A stretch of 64,000 nt of DNA from Synechococcales cyanobacterium GL140_1_metabat_312 (lineage in GTDB: Bacteria; Cyanobacteriota; Cyanobacteriia; Leptolyngbyales; Leptolyngbyaceae). The position numbers and the translations under genes are program-made. The stretch is taken from assembly GCA_025351345.1 (NCBI GenBank), contig JANXWB010000028.1, positions 1 to 64,000 on the forward strand, written 5' to 3'. How positions within the stretch are numbered: position 1 is the first letter of the stretch; every line of letters begins with the position of its first letter. Below are positions 28,117 through 38,042 of the stretch, in pieces. The notes below the pieces were generated by a model. The model was not told the DNA's origin. It ran no database searches and saw nothing but the letters and a program-made list of their open reading frames with translations.

Positions 28117-31100
28117 TTAAACCGCGATCGCACTGACTATTTCAGCTTTTGCCTCAGGAATGTCTTTTTCCGATGGCGGCACCACTTGCCAGAACTTCAA
28201 CAGAGAATTTGACCAATCTGCCAGAATTGCTTTCGCCTTCGGACTTCCAGTCTTCTCTGCATGAGCTTCAAGCAACGACTTCAATTGTGTAACTCCGGCA
28301 GTTGAAATTACTCGCTGTACCGAAACAATTTCAGGATTAACTTTGGCTTGGAAACTACCATCTTCATCAAAGAAATAGGCCAAACCACCCGTCATTCCCG
28401 CGCCGACATTGCGTCCAACATCACCCAAAACAACAACGACACCGCCCGTCATATATTCGCAGCAATGATCTCCTGCACCCTCAATGACCGCCCGACCCGC
28501 CGAATTCCGTACCCCAAAGCGTTCACCCGCACGACCATTCGCAAACAAATGTCCGCCCGTCGCACCATAAAGACAAGTATTGCCAATGATTACACTATCC
28601 GCCGCCACAAATCCTGCCTCTTTCACAGGACGGATAATGATTTCGCCACCATGCATTCCTTTGCCGACATAATCATTTGACTCGCCATCGATCGTCAACG
28701 TCATACAGGGCAAATTGAATGCCCCAAAACTTTGACCCGCAGATCCGACGAAGTTTAGATTAATTTTGCCGCCAAACCCTGAATTGCCATAGCGCTTCAC
28801 GATCGCCCCGGAAACTCTTGTCCCCACCGATCGATCGGTATTAACAATCTTCATTGTGGTTTCAAAGTTAGTTTGATTTTGAATGGCAGATTGCAACCCA
28901 TCATCAGCCAGCAATTCATCATCTAAAACATGACCATTGCTATGAACCTCTTCATGAATCAACCAAGACCGATCGCTGCGAGTATCCGGCAACTTCGTCA
29001 AACAATCTAAATTGAGCGACTGGGTTTTAGTCAATGCAGCATTCTCACGCATCTTCAGCAAATCAGCGCGGCCTATAATGTCTTCTAGTTTTGTATAGCC
29101 AAGTTTTGCTAACAGCGATCGAACTTCTTCCGCAACAAACAAAAAGAAATTGACAACATGTTCAGGAATTCCTGTAAATCGCTTACGCAGTTCTTCGCGC
29201 TGAGTCGTAACGCCAACCGGACAGCTATTGGTATGGCAAACCCGAGCCATGATGCAGCCTTCCGCAATCATCGCCACAGTGCCAAATCCATACTCCTCAC
29301 CACCCATCAGCGCCCCCATAATCACGTCCCAACCCGTCTTAAACCCACCATCGACCCGCAATAGAACCCGGTGACGCAATTGGTTATTCATCAAGGTTCG
29401 GTGAACTTCCGTCAATCCAAGTTCCCAAGGACTGCCCGCATGTTTAATCGAAGATAACGGCGAAGCTCCGGTTCCGCCATCGTGACCAGAGATTTGAATC
29501 ACATCCGCATTTGCTTTTGCAACACCCGCCGCGATCGTACCAATGCCAACCTCTGCCACAAGTTTGACCGAGACTTTAGCGATCGGATTTATTTGATGCA
29601 AGTCATAAATGAGCTGCGCCAAATCTTCAATCGAGTAAATATCGTGGTGCGGCGGCGGCGAAATTAACGTCACGCCCGGTTTCGATCCCCGCAACTTAGC
29701 AATATATTCACTCACCTTTGGACCCGGAAGCTGACCGCCTTCACCGGGTTTTGCACCTTGCGCGAGTTTAATCTCAATTTGCTTGGCACTCATCAAATAC
29801 TCTGGCGTGACTCCAAAGCGTCCTGAGGCCACCTGTTTAATCGCCGAACTCACTCGGTCGCCATTGCGCAATCCCTTCAAATGCGGGAAAGTGGCCGAAA
29901 CTCCATCCGTCACATCATTCACCGGACGATAGCGAATATCTTCCTCGCCGCCTTCACCAGAGTTAGACTTCGCACCCAAACGGTTCATTGCGATCGCCAA
30001 AACCTCATGGGCCTCACGGGACAACGCACCCAAGGACATTCCACCCGTCGCAAACCGCTTACAAATTTCCGTCGCAGATTCAACATTTTCTAGGGGGATT
30101 GAGGGGCGATCGCTATCTAGATCCAATAGATCTCGCAGCGCTGTCAAAGGGCGACCGGATAGGTGTTTCTGATAGAGCGCATAGTGATCGTAATTTTTGT
30201 CGGCCACCGCTTTATGAAGAGACTTAGACATTTCAGGACTGTTCATGTGATATTCGCCACCAGGACGATATTGCACAAAACCGTAGTTTTCCAATTTCTT
30301 AATGGCGATTTCAGGGAATGCGCGCGTGTGGAAAGACAGAATTTCGTTGGCTAGGTCTTTCAGTGTCAAGCCACCCAATCGAGAGGGAGTACCGTAAAAC
30401 GCTGTATTGAGTAAGTCGCCCCCAATGCCGATCGCCTCAAAAATCTGCGCCCCGTGATAGCTTGACAGCAGCGAAATTCCCATCTTCGACAAGATTTTTA
30501 GCAGTCCATCTTGAATTGATTTCCGGAAATTTTCCTGGGCGCCGATCAAACTAATTTTATTCAGCTTGCCTGTCTCCATCAGCTTCTGAGTCCGTGGGGT
30601 TGCCCACCAATGACGAACCGCTTCCAATGCCAGGTAAGGACAAACAGCACTCGCACCATACCCAACTAAACAAGCAAAGTGATGCGTACTCCAAGCCTGA
30701 GCCGTGTCCACAATGATAGAAGCATTCATGCGCAAGCCTTGACGAATCAAGAAGTGATGAACTGCACCAACCGCAACTAGAGGCGGAATGTAGCTCATTT
30801 CATCCGTGAGCTGAGTGCTATTTCCATCTGCGTCAATCCGATCGCTCAGGATTAAGATCTCTTTCCCACTACGCACCAGTTCAGCCGCATTCTCACACAG
30901 TGCAGTCAATGCGATCGACAAACCCTCGGGACCAGACGTAATGTCGTACAACGTCGAAAGGCTTGCAGCTGGAATTGCGCCCTGTTTAATAGCATCCAAC
31001 TCCGTATCAATCACCACAGGCGACTCTAGCACCAGAGTCCGAGCTAGGGCTGCATTAGGTTCTAATAGATTTCCCTTTGCCCCGAGACTCATGGTCAAGG

Positions 31101-32832
31101 ACATGACGAGTTTTTCCCGTAGGGGATCGATCGCCGGATTGGTCACTTGAGCAAATCGCTGTTTGAAGTAGTTGTACAGCAACTGAGGCTTAGCCGACAG
31201 CACAGCCAACGGCGTATCATCGCCCATACAGAACGTCGGTTCTTTACCCTGCGCACCCATTTCATTAATGATCATGTCCACATCTTCAGCGCTGTAACCA
31301 AATGCAGTTTGAAGACGCAGAAGAGACGCAGTATCGCAAACTTCCTTCTCCCCAAACGAGGAACTTTCGATCGTTTGACGATTTTGACGGAGCCATTCGC
31401 CGTAGGGATATTGACGAGCGATCGTCTTTTTGAGATCCCAATTTTTCAAGATCGTTTTGTTCTCTAAATCGAACGCAATCATCTCTCCAGGCCCAAGACG
31501 ACCTTTTTCAATAATTTCTGACTCATCCAACGGCACCACGCCAGCTTCCGATCCCACAACTATGTAACCATCACGGGTAATCGCATACCGAGCCGGACGC
31601 AAGCCGTTCCGATCGAGGGCGGCACCCACCATTTTGCCATCGGTAAAGGCCAACAGCGCCGGACCATCCCAAGCTTCCTGAAGTCCGCTGTAATAGTCAT
31701 AGAAATCAGTAATTTCGGGATACTGCAATAGCGCAGGCTGATTTTTATAGGCTTCCGGCACCATGATCATCAAGGATTCCATAGGACTTCGGCCCGCCCG
31801 CACCATAACTTCACAAACATTGTCCAAGGTGGCCGAATCGCTGTTAGCCGGATTAACAATAGGCTTCAGTGCTTCAATTTGATCCCCAAAATTTGGATGA
31901 GCAAGACTCGCCTCCTTGGCCATGGTCCAATTGATGTTGCCGAGCAGCGTATTAATTTCGCCATTGTGACCCAGCAATCGCATGGGCTGTGCCAGCGGCC
32001 ACTTAGGTAAGGTATTCGTGCTGAAGCGTCGGTGATAGACAGAAAAACTGCTGGTGTAGTCGGCGTTCTGCAAATCTAAATAAAATGCGCCCAAGACTTC
32101 CGATCGCACCATACCTTTATAGACAATGGTTCGACTAGAGCAAGAACAGAAATAAAATTCAGGAGACGACATTGCTTTTTCCACCTTTTTACGGGCGATG
32201 TAAAGCTGCTGTTCAAGCGCATCACCAGACTGAGAAGAGGTGACGATCGCTTGGACAATGCGGGGAAGGTTCTCCAGAGCTTGACGACCCAAAACTTCAG
32301 GATTTGTCGGGACACTACGCCAACCGACCCAAGTCAATCCTTCTTGAACAAAGATTTCTTCTACCGTTTTTTTTGCAACCGATGCGATCGTCTGATCCTG
32401 CGGCAGAAAAATCATCGCAACGCCCGTATTAGCGGCAGTCAAGCTTGATTTTCCTCCGGAAGCTGCCCACTGATTCAACAATTCCCAAGGCAAACCCAAC
32501 ATTACCCCAGCGCCATCGCCTGAATCCTGATCCGCACTACAGCCGCCCCGATGTTCCATACATCTCAAGGCCATCAACGTCTTCTGGACCAAATCATGGG
32601 TAGAACGGCCTTGCTGATCGGCGATGAACCCGACTCCACAAGCATCTCGTTCTTCCACCAGCCAAGGCTGTCCAGCAAATCCGTTACTTTCTGTAGCGAA
32701 GTTTTTAGAGACCGAAGTCCCGGAAACTTGAGGGACAGAAAGCAATTGATCCGATGCGATGTGGCGCACTGTGGAGGATGAGTTCTGATCGTTGACGGAC
32801 TGATTAACCATGACGTGGTTCATTGCATTCAT
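28117..32832 (-). CDS. glsF: GlsF, ferredoxin-dependent glutamate synthase
   Basis: Fd-GOGAT converts glutamine plus 2-oxoglutarate into two glutamates with electrons from photosynthetic ferredoxin; it is the main ammonium-assimilation partner of glutamine synthetase. The protein is about 1571 residues. The glutaminase Cys65 starts ACGVGFIAD. The [19 protein letters not shown] segment is the GlsF type, unlike the NAD(P)H-type GltB. The FMN/synthase domain has [13 protein letters not shown] and the [3Fe-4S] motif [15 protein letters not shown]. The C-terminal GXGXG-type beta-helix has [14 protein letters not shown]. The frame extends to 32982, but the first 50 residues are not family-like; ATG 32832 or 32823 is the likely start. 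Confidence 0.95.
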   Translation of the reverse strand: MNAMNHVMVNQSVNDQNSSSTVRHIASDQLLSVPQVSGTSVSKNFATESNGFAGQPWLVEERDACGVGFIADQQGRSTHDLVQKTLMALRCMEHRGGCSADQDSGDGAGVMLGLPWELLNQWAASGGKSSLTAANTGVAMIFLPQDQTIASVAKKTVEEIFVQEGLTWVGWRSVPTNPEVLGRQALENLPRIVQAIVTSSQSGDALEQQLYIARKKVEKAMSSPEFYFCSCSSRTIVYKGMVRSEVLGAFYLDLQNADYTSSFSVYHRRFSTNTLPKWPLAQPMRLLGHNGEINTLLGNINWTMAKEASLAHPNFGDQIEALKPIVNPANSDSATLDNVCEVMVRAGRSPMESLMIMVPEAYKNQPALLQYPEITDFYDYYSGLQEAWDGPALLAFTDGKMVGAALDRNGLRPARYAITRDGYIVVGSEAGVVPLDESEIIEKGRLGPGEMIAFDLENKTILKNWDLKKTIARQYPYGEWLRQNRQTIESSSFGEKEVCDTASLLRLQTAFGYSAEDVDMIINEMGAQGKEPTFCMGDDTPLAVLSAKPQLLYNYFKQRFAQVTNPAIDPLREKLVMSLTMSLGAKGNLLEPNAALARTLVLESPVVIDTELDAIKQGAIPAASLSTLYDITSGPEGLSIALTALCENAAELVRSGKEILILSDRIDADGNSTQLTDEMSYIPPLVAVGAVHHFLIRQGLRMNASIIVDTAQAWSTHHFACLVGYGASAVCPYLALEAVRHWWATPRTQKLMETGKLNKISLIGAQENFRKSIQDGLLKILSKMGISLLSSYHGAQIFEAIGIGGDLLNTAFYGTPSRLGGLTLKDLANEILSFHTRAFPEIAIKKLENYGFVQYRPGGEYHMNSPEMSKSLHKAVADKNYDHYALYQKHLSGRPLTALRDLLDLDSDRPSIPLENVESATEICKRFATGGMSLGALSREAHEVLAIAMNRLGAKSNSGEGGEEDIRYRPVNDVTDGVSATFPHLKGLRNGDRVSSAIKQVASGRFGVTPEYLMSAKQIEIKLAQGAKPGEGGQLPGPKVSEYIAKLRGSKPGVTLISPPPHHDIYSIEDLAQLIYDLHQINPIAKVSVKLVAEVGIGTIAAGVAKANADVIQISGHDGGTGASPLSSIKHAGSPWELGLTEVHRTLMNNQLRHRVLLRVDGGFKTGWDVIMGALMGGEEYGFGTVAMIAEGCIMARVCHTNSCPVGVTTQREELRKRFTGIPEHVVNFFLFVAEEVRSLLAKLGYTKLEDIIGRADLLKMRENAALTKTQSLNLDCLTKLPDTRSDRSWLIHEEVHSNGHVLDDELLADDGLQSAIQNQTNFETTMKIVNTDRSVGTRVSGAIVKRYGNSGFGGKINLNFVGSAGQSFGAFNLPCMTLTIDGESNDYVGKGMHGGEIIIRPVKEAGFVAADSVIIGNTCLYGATGGHLFANGRAGERFGVRNSAGRAVIEGAGDHCCEYMTGGVVVVLGDVGRNVGAGMTGGLAYFFDEDGSFQAKVNPEIVSVQRVISTAGVTQLKSLLEAHAEKTGSPKAKAILADWSNSLLKFWQVVPPSEKDIPEAKAEIVSAIAV

Positions 32833-33300
32833 TGCTGAGAGAAGTTGGACTGAAAATTCACTTCTATAGAAAATTAATTCTTCAAAGTGAAGTGAAGTGT
32901 CTGATAAAGTAGGGCTTAGAGTCACAATTGAAAGAATTAAAACCCTTGCGACGGCTTTGATATCTCTGTCGAATACAACCACTAAGACGCTGCTATCTTT
33001 ATGTCTACGACCGTGATGTAGAAATTAGGACAGATCCTAAAGAATAGAGTGCTAGCCCAAAACTAGCAAGCATCAAGATTTTTGGAAATCGGGAATTTTT
33101 CGGGTGGATTAATCTATAGCGGCGAATTATTTGCAAATCGAACCATATTTCAGTGACTAATCTAGGACAAGTTCCCAAAATTAAGGTCTAATCACAAGAG
33201 AAACTGCATGGGCAGCGATCGAGAATACTCAGAATAAACAGCCTTATAGAAACTATCAGCTTTTGACAATCCCTATTATCATAACCTTCCTAAAAAACCT
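32833..33300. promoter_or_regulatory. Divergent promoter region of glsF and the glycosidase gene
   Basis: These 468 bases separate two divergently transcribed genes and must contain both promoters. No clear open frame exists outside the upstream extension of glsF. I looked for a canonical NtcA site (GTA-N8-TAC), expected for a nitrogen-assimilation gene, and did not find a convincing one. Confidence 0.4.
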
Positions 33301-35391
33301 ATGCGACTTCCCCTTGATTCATCCCGACAGCTTATGATTTTCACTCCATTATTTCAGTACTTCATGAGCATTTTGGCTCGTCAATCTGCACTTAAGCCCT
33401 TTATCCTAAATCCAATTATATTCAATCCACCGATGACAAATCTGATGGTAGCTGGATCCGTCTTAATTCCAATGGGGATTTTGATGGGTATCCCAACGAT
33501 CGCCTCTGCCCAACCATCGGTTATTAGTCCAAGTATTTCCGCTCCTCTAGAGGTTCCTAGGCGTTCTTCCGCCCCCAGTCCTCTGGCTCCTCCTGTTCGT
33601 CCATTTTTTCCTGTCCGCCAGAATTTATTTTCAGAATTACAGCCTCAAATCTTACTCAATAACCAAGTCTACAACCTACCCTGGATCCAGTGGCAAACTG
33701 AAAAAGGACTACGTATTGGGCTTCCGGACGGGGCGGTACGCCAGCTTTTTGGAGTCGAGTTTCTAAGCACCGACGATGTCACTCAACAACCGATCGCATG
33801 GTTCAGTGACGATCGTCCAACAGCAACATTGCCCATAAAATTTATTTCCCCCGATCGATACTTAGACATCACAGATTGGGCCAAATCGCTGGGTTGGCAA
33901 CTAAACCCCCAAGCCCAACAGCTGACTATCACTGCCCCTACCAGCAATTTAACTCAACTCATTCAAGGGGTTCCCCAGAGCCAAATGAGTAAAAACCGGA
34001 TGAGTAAAATGGGTCAAATGGGTCAAATGGGTAAACAGATTCCATTGATTCCAGCGGAAACTTCTCCCACGCTAAAGCGACCTGAGAACGATCGAATCGT
34101 TTTAGAACTCGATCGGCCAACCCTATTTCAAATCGATCCCCAGAGCCAAGATTGGACATTGCGTCTAAATAGTCAGGTTAATCCAGCCACGCTTGCCCGG
34201 TTTAAGCCACAACCCAGTCAAAAAATAGCGTCTCTTTCTCTTCAATCCAAGGGCACTCAAAGCACCCTAAAACTAGGGATTCCCCTCACTACTCGCCCAG
34301 TGGTTACAACGTTGTCAAACCCAGCGCGAATCGTGATTGATGTTGGAGTTTCCTCGTCTCGCACTCACAATATTCTCTGGCAACCTGGAATTAAGTGGCG
34401 TCAGCAATTATTAAAGATCGGCAACCAGTCTTTCACAGTGATCTCCTTTGAAGTAAGCCCCAAAACTCCAGGATTAATGCTGCGGCCAATGCTCCCCAAT
34501 CCTGTCGAACTAGCTGGGATTTCGCCCTTAATTCAAACTGCTCAACAGGGAAAAAGCGTTTTGGCGATGAATGGAGGATTTTTCAACCGAACCAATCAAC
34601 TGCCCTTAGGGCTTATCAAAATCGATGGTCAGGTGAAATCGGGACCGATTCTGAACCGAGGGGTGGTGGCTTGGGATCAGGCGGGAAGCTTTGAATTCGA
34701 TCGCTACAGCCTTCAAGAAACAGCTACGATCGGGCAACAATCGTTTCCCCTAACCTCCTTAAATAGTGCCTACGTTCAAGCCGGAATTGCCCGCTACACC
34801 CCTACTTGGGGCAATAGCTACAGAACCCTTTCCGATAATGAAATCGTCATGGAAGTCGTAGCCGATCGGATCACCACTCAAACTCCAGTCCCGACGGCTG
34901 GAACCCTTATTTCGATCCCACCCAATGGCTACCTGCTGACCTTCCGTTCCAACAAAACTGCCGCTGCCACCGTAACTCTCGGTGCGGCTGTGAGCGTCGC
35001 CATGGTGCAGAGTAATCCTCGTATTACAGCACTTCCCTATGCGATCGGCGGCGGTCCGTTGCTCATTAAAGATCGCCAAGTAGTTCTAGATGCAGCAGCA
35101 GAAAAATTTAGTCCTGCGTTTATTGCAGAGCGGGCGGCACGGAGTGCAATCGGACGGACTAATACAGGAAATCTCTTGATAGTTGCGGTTCATCCAGCGA
35201 TCGGACGTGGCGGGGCAACGTTGCTTGACATGGCGCAGATTATGCAGCAGCTCGGGGCGATCGATGCACTGAACTTTGATGGCGGGAGTTCAACTACTCT
35301 TTATCTAGGAGGAACAGGCGGTCAAATCCTCGATCGTCCGGCCCGCAGCAGTGCTCGGGTGCATAATGTGATCGGAATATTTAAAGAATGA
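33301..35391 (+). CDS. Exported phosphodiester glycosidase (NAGPA-domain) protein
   Basis: A 696-residue secreted or cell-wall protein. A signal-like hydrophobic segment (LMVAGSVLIPMGILMGIPTIASA) ends near residue 70, so the true start may be ATG 33433 and not 33301. The middle contains a beta-rich N-terminal region resembling copper-amine-oxidase N-domains (INLDG-like, FLSTDDVTQQPIAWF). The C-terminal 300 residues form the NAGPA/DUF2233 phosphodiester glycosidase domain: VLAMNGGFFNRTNQLPLG, YAIGGGPLLIKD, RSAIGRTNTGNLLIVAV and LNFDGGSSTTLYLGG. Members cleave sugar-phosphate diesters or act on the cell wall. A short MG(Q) repeat sits in the linker. It stands alone; no partner gene is evident. 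Confidence 0.85.
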   Translation: MRLPLDSSRQLMIFTPLFQYFMSILARQSALKPFILNPIIFNPPMTNLMVAGSVLIPMGILMGIPTIASAQPSVISPSISAPLEVPRRSSAPSPLAPPVRPFFPVRQNLFSELQPQILLNNQVYNLPWIQWQTEKGLRIGLPDGAVRQLFGVEFLSTDDVTQQPIAWFSDDRPTATLPIKFISPDRYLDITDWAKSLGWQLNPQAQQLTITAPTSNLTQLIQGVPQSQMSKNRMSKMGQMGQMGKQIPLIPAETSPTLKRPENDRIVLELDRPTLFQIDPQSQDWTLRLNSQVNPATLARFKPQPSQKIASLSLQSKGTQSTLKLGIPLTTRPVVTTLSNPARIVIDVGVSSSRTHNILWQPGIKWRQQLLKIGNQSFTVISFEVSPKTPGLMLRPMLPNPVELAGISPLIQTAQQGKSVLAMNGGFFNRTNQLPLGLIKIDGQVKSGPILNRGVVAWDQAGSFEFDRYSLQETATIGQQSFPLTSLNSAYVQAGIARYTPTWGNSYRTLSDNEIVMEVVADRITTQTPVPTAGTLISIPPNGYLLTFRSNKTAAATVTLGAAVSVAMVQSNPRITALPYAIGGGPLLIKDRQVVLDAAAEKFSPAFIAERAARSAIGRTNTGNLLIVAVHPAIGRGGATLLDMAQIMQQLGAIDALNFDGGSSTTLYLGGTGGQILDRPARSSARVHNVIGIFKE

Positions 35392-35420
35392 CTAGGGTAA
35401 GTTCGCGTCAAACTTTTCAC

Positions 35421-35449
35421 ATACAACATTCTTTGGGTGAAAGTTGTAT
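35421..35449. other. Small hairpin downstream of the glycosidase gene
   Basis: ATACAAC (35421-35427) and GTTGTAT (35443-35449) form a 7-bp stem with a 15-base loop, 30 bases after the stop. No T-run follows, so it is only a possible terminator. A further perfect 7-1-7 palindrome, AAATCTAGTAGATTT, lies at 35536-35550 in the same spacer. Confidence 0.35.
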
Positions 35450-35650
35450 AAACCTCTGACCAATCTCATGCGCATGTCTTAGTCTCGTCTGATAAGTTAT
35501 GAACAAATACGTTGTGACCCAGACTGGCAACTAGTAAATCTAGTAGATTTCGCGAGGTGTAAGCGGTAATCCTAGGCTTTCATAGAAGTGAATCCATCTT
35601 TAAGTCCAATTCTCAGGGGCTTTTAAAAAATTTTATAGGAGATAAATAAC

Positions 35651-36073
35651 ATGGCTCAAATTCAAGAAATTTCACAACAACCGATACGTATTCTGTCACC
35701 CAATGCCTTTAAAGGGGTTGCGGCTACTGAGCTTCGGCCTTGGGGTTCCTTCACGATTCTAGAAGAAGGTCGCGGCTACAAAATTAAGCGCATTGAAGTC
35801 AAACCTGGCCATCGATTGAGTCTTCAGATGCATCATCATCGCAGTGAACATTGGATTGTCGTTGCCGGAACCGCCCGAGTCTGGTGTGGCGAAGTGGAGC
35901 AGATTTTGAGTGTGAATCAGTCAACCTATGTCCCCCAATGCACTACTCATCGCCTAGAGAATCCTGGTGTGATTGCACTAGTCCTAATCGAAGTCCAAAA
36001 TGGTGAGTATTTGGGGGAAGATGATATCGTCCGTTTCCAGGATGATTATGCTCGGGTAATTCCCTCGAACTAG
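35651..36073 (+). CDS. Cupin protein, mannose-6-phosphate isomerase type II-like
   Basis: A 140-residue single cupin domain resembling the C-terminal isomerase domain of bifunctional mannose-6-phosphate isomerase/GDP-mannose pyrophosphorylases. It has RPWGSFTILEEG, then the cupin motif 1 PGHRLSLQMHHHRSEHWIVV (metal ligands H, H, E, H) and TYVPQCTTHRLENPG (motif 2). It would interconvert fructose-6-P and mannose-6-P in the cytoplasm for GDP-mannose synthesis, but no pyrophosphorylase domain is attached. AGGAG lies nine bases before ATG 35651. The IscA-like gene follows with 140 bp between stop and likely start. Confidence 0.85.
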   Translation: MAQIQEISQQPIRILSPNAFKGVAATELRPWGSFTILEEGRGYKIKRIEVKPGHRLSLQMHHHRSEHWIVVAGTARVWCGEVEQILSVNQSTYVPQCTTHRLENPGVIALVLIEVQNGEYLGEDDIVRFQDDYARVIPSN

Positions 36074-36213
36074 AATTAGTGCGTTACATTTCAGGGCTAA
36101 CTTTTAGACTCATCAATTGGATGTTGGACCGTTTAAGCATTTTAGGCGGTCTTTGTTTTGTGGACATCGTGATAAAACTAATCCATTGGAACTCTATTCT
36201 CTGTCAAGATTTT

Positions 36214-36543
36214 ATGATTCAGTTTACGTCCGCTGCCCTGACGGAAGTCGATCGTCTCCGCCATTGTCAAACAATTCCTCAAGATTATTTCCGAATTAAA
36301 GTCCAACCTGGAGGCTGTTTGGGACTCTCTTACCACCTATCATTTGTCTCTCAGCCTGCTCAAGATGACTATGTTATGCAAGGTGGAATAGCGATTGCCT
36401 GTGAAGATCTAGAGATGCTACAGGGACTATCTGTGGACTATGCCGAAGACTTAATGGGTGGTAGTTTCAGGTTTGAAAATCCCCAAGCTTCGAGCATTTG
36501 TGGCTGCGGCAGTTCGTTTTCACCCGTTTTGCGATCGCCGTAG
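36214..36543 (+). CDS. IscA/HesB-family iron-sulfur cluster assembly protein
   Basis: A 110-residue A-type carrier homologue. The family's three cysteines are present: PGGCLGLSYHL (consensus GGCxG) and ICGCGSSF (CGCGxSF) near the C-terminus, which bind iron or an [Fe-S] cluster during delivery to apoproteins. The frame opens at 36079, but residues before MIQFTSAALTEVDRLR are not conserved, so ATG 36214 is used. Cyanobacteria carry several paralogues (IscA, SufA, and others); which one this is cannot be decided. The str cluster starts about 110 bp downstream. Confidence 0.88.
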   Translation: MIQFTSAALTEVDRLRHCQTIPQDYFRIKVQPGGCLGLSYHLSFVSQPAQDDYVMQGGIAIACEDLEMLQGLSVDYAEDLMGGSFRFENPQASSICGCGSSFSPVLRSP

Positions 36544-36653
36544 AACAGTAGGAGCAAAAATTAAATCTGTGAACAATATTGACAGAATTGAGTTGGCTTG
36601 GTAACATGAGTGGTCGTTAAAGTTTGGAATTAGCCTACATTTAAGGCAATAAG

Positions 36654-37049
36654 ATGCCCACAATTCAGCAACTTATTCGAGATGAGCGCAACCGCGCCAG
36701 CAAGAAAACAAAGTCCCCTGCGCTCAAGGCATGTCCTCAGCGTCGCGGTGTCTGCACACGCGTGTACACAACAACCCCGAAAAAACCGAACTCGGCACTC
36801 CGAAAGGTTGCACGGGTACGTTTAACATCTGGGTTTGAAGTTACCGCCTACATTCCTGGTATCGGTCATAACCTGCAAGAACACTCTGTCGTGATGATTC
36901 GCGGCGGTCGTGTCAAAGATTTGCCGGGTGTGCGTTACCATATCATTCGCGGAACCCTTGACACTGCTGGTGTTAAGGATCGTAAGCAAAGTCGTTCCAA
37001 GTATGGAGCAAAGCGTCCGAAGGCTGGTGCAGCTGCGGGCAAGAAGTAA
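36654..37049 (+). CDS. rpsL: Ribosomal protein S12
   Basis: S12 lines the decoding centre of the 30S subunit and is where streptomycin resistance mutations occur. The 131-residue protein begins [14 protein letters not shown] and has [17 protein letters not shown] (with the streptomycin-sensitive Lys) and [13 protein letters not shown] (the D-L-P loop). Both loops read as wild type. A basic Ala/Lys tail ends the protein. It opens the str-type cluster. A long spacer (363 bp) separates it from rpsG, more than usual for a tightly packed operon. Confidence 0.97.
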   Translation: MPTIQQLIRDERNRASKKTKSPALKACPQRRGVCTRVYTTTPKKPNSALRKVARVRLTSGFEVTAYIPGIGHNLQEHSVVMIRGGRVKDLPGVRYHIIRGTLDTAGVKDRKQSRSKYGAKRPKAGAAAGKK

Positions 37050-37412
37050 TTCATTGAATGCACAAATTGTCCAAGGCGAAATCCTGCGGATGATTTGGTA
37101 AATGTGAATCCCATTTTTGGACTTCATGTCAATAGATCACCTCGCCAACCTATTGCAAGAGAAAGACCTCAAGAGTTGTCAGTTCTTTTTCTCAAGGTTT
37201 TAAGATGTCTCAGTTCTCACCCTGAAGTCATCTGCTAGGTCGAGCCACAAGGATTTTGAGTTTCATGAAGGGATTTGTGCTGAATTCCGAAACCAATCTT
37301 TGAGGTTGAGAGAACCTAGCATTTTTTGCGTTAAGTGGAGTGTCATGCTGCAAATGCAAGTTGGCTACTGTTTCTTTCCGCTCTAGATATCTCAACTCTG
37401 AAAGGATTCAAT
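37050..37412 (+). promoter_or_regulatory. rpsL-rpsG spacer with a terminator-like hairpin
   Basis: No gene lies in these 363 bases. Near the end, AGGTT (37303-37307) pairs with AACCT (37313-37317), followed by AGC and ATTTTTT (37321-37327), which looks like an intrinsic terminator or attenuator ahead of rpsG. A competing longer stem, GCTAGGT (37234-37240) with ACCTAGC (37314-37320), shares the same right arm. The rpsG ribosome site (GAAAGGA) is at 37400-37406. Confidence 0.45.
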
Positions 37413-37883
37413 ATGTCTCGTCGCGTAACAATCAAAAAGCGTCCGGTCCCAGCGGATCCCGTCTATGGATCACGGCTTGTCACCATGACTTCCCGTCGCA
37501 TTATGCGCAGCGGTAAGAAGTCAGTCGCGAATCGGATTATCTATGATGCTTTTGACATCATTAAGGAAAAGACTTCAACGGATCCCATGGAAGTATTTGA
37601 AAAAGCGGTCAAAAATACCACACCCTTGGTTGAAGTAAAAGCTCGCCGAGTCGGTGGTGCGACCTATCAAGTGCCCATGGAAGTGAAGACCGATCGCGGA
37701 ATTGCACTCTCACTTCGATGGCTCATCCAGTACTCCCGCGCTCGCGCAGGGAAGTCCATGGCTAGTAAATTTGCCAATGAACTGATGGATGCAGCAAATC
37801 AAACCGGAAGTGCAATCCGGAAGCGGGAAGAAACTCACCGAATGGCAGAAGCGAATAAGGCGTTTGCCCACTATCGCTACTAG
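37413..37883 (+). CDS. rpsG: Ribosomal protein S7
   Basis: S7 nucleates the 30S head and contacts the 3' domain of 16S rRNA and E-site tRNA. The 156-residue protein begins [16 protein letters not shown] and contains [37 protein letters not shown] and [11 protein letters not shown], all canonical. The frame opens at 37335, but the additional 26 residues are not conserved; ATG 37413 with GAAAGGA seven bases upstream is the start. It is followed by a long hairpin and then fusA. Confidence 0.97.
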   Translation: MSRRVTIKKRPVPADPVYGSRLVTMTSRRIMRSGKKSVANRIIYDAFDIIKEKTSTDPMEVFEKAVKNTTPLVEVKARRVGGATYQVPMEVKTDRGIALSLRWLIQYSRARAGKSMASKFANELMDAANQTGSAIRKREETHRMAEANKAFAHYRY

Positions 37884-37901
37884 TCTTTAAGGTAGTCCTG
37901 T

Positions 37902-37942
37902 TGAATTGGTAGTTCATGCCTTAAATATGAACTATCAATTCA
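37902..37942 (+). other. 16-bp near-perfect hairpin between rpsG and fusA
   Basis: TGAATTGGTAGTTCAT (37902-37917) pairs with ATGAACTATCAATTCA (37927-37942) over a 9-base loop, with a single G-U pair. It starts 18 bases after the rpsG stop. No T-tract follows, so it may be an RNA-processing or 3'-end stabilising structure instead of a simple terminator. Confidence 0.6.
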
Positions 37943-38042
37943 GTGTAAAGGCGTATAGAATCTTAATGGTGTAGCTAAATATTTCTCCTTTGGAGTCGTA
38001 TCCTAGTCACCAAAAACTTTAACCACGATCGAGGAGGTCCCC

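Noticed and set aside
32833-32982. 50-residue N-terminal extension of glsF
   Set aside because: It is hydrophobic but unlike the family's N-terminus; glutamate synthase is not exported and later ATGs fit better.
32833-33300. NtcA-binding site upstream of glsF
   Set aside because: No GTA-N8-TAC with a suitably placed -10 box was found by eye.
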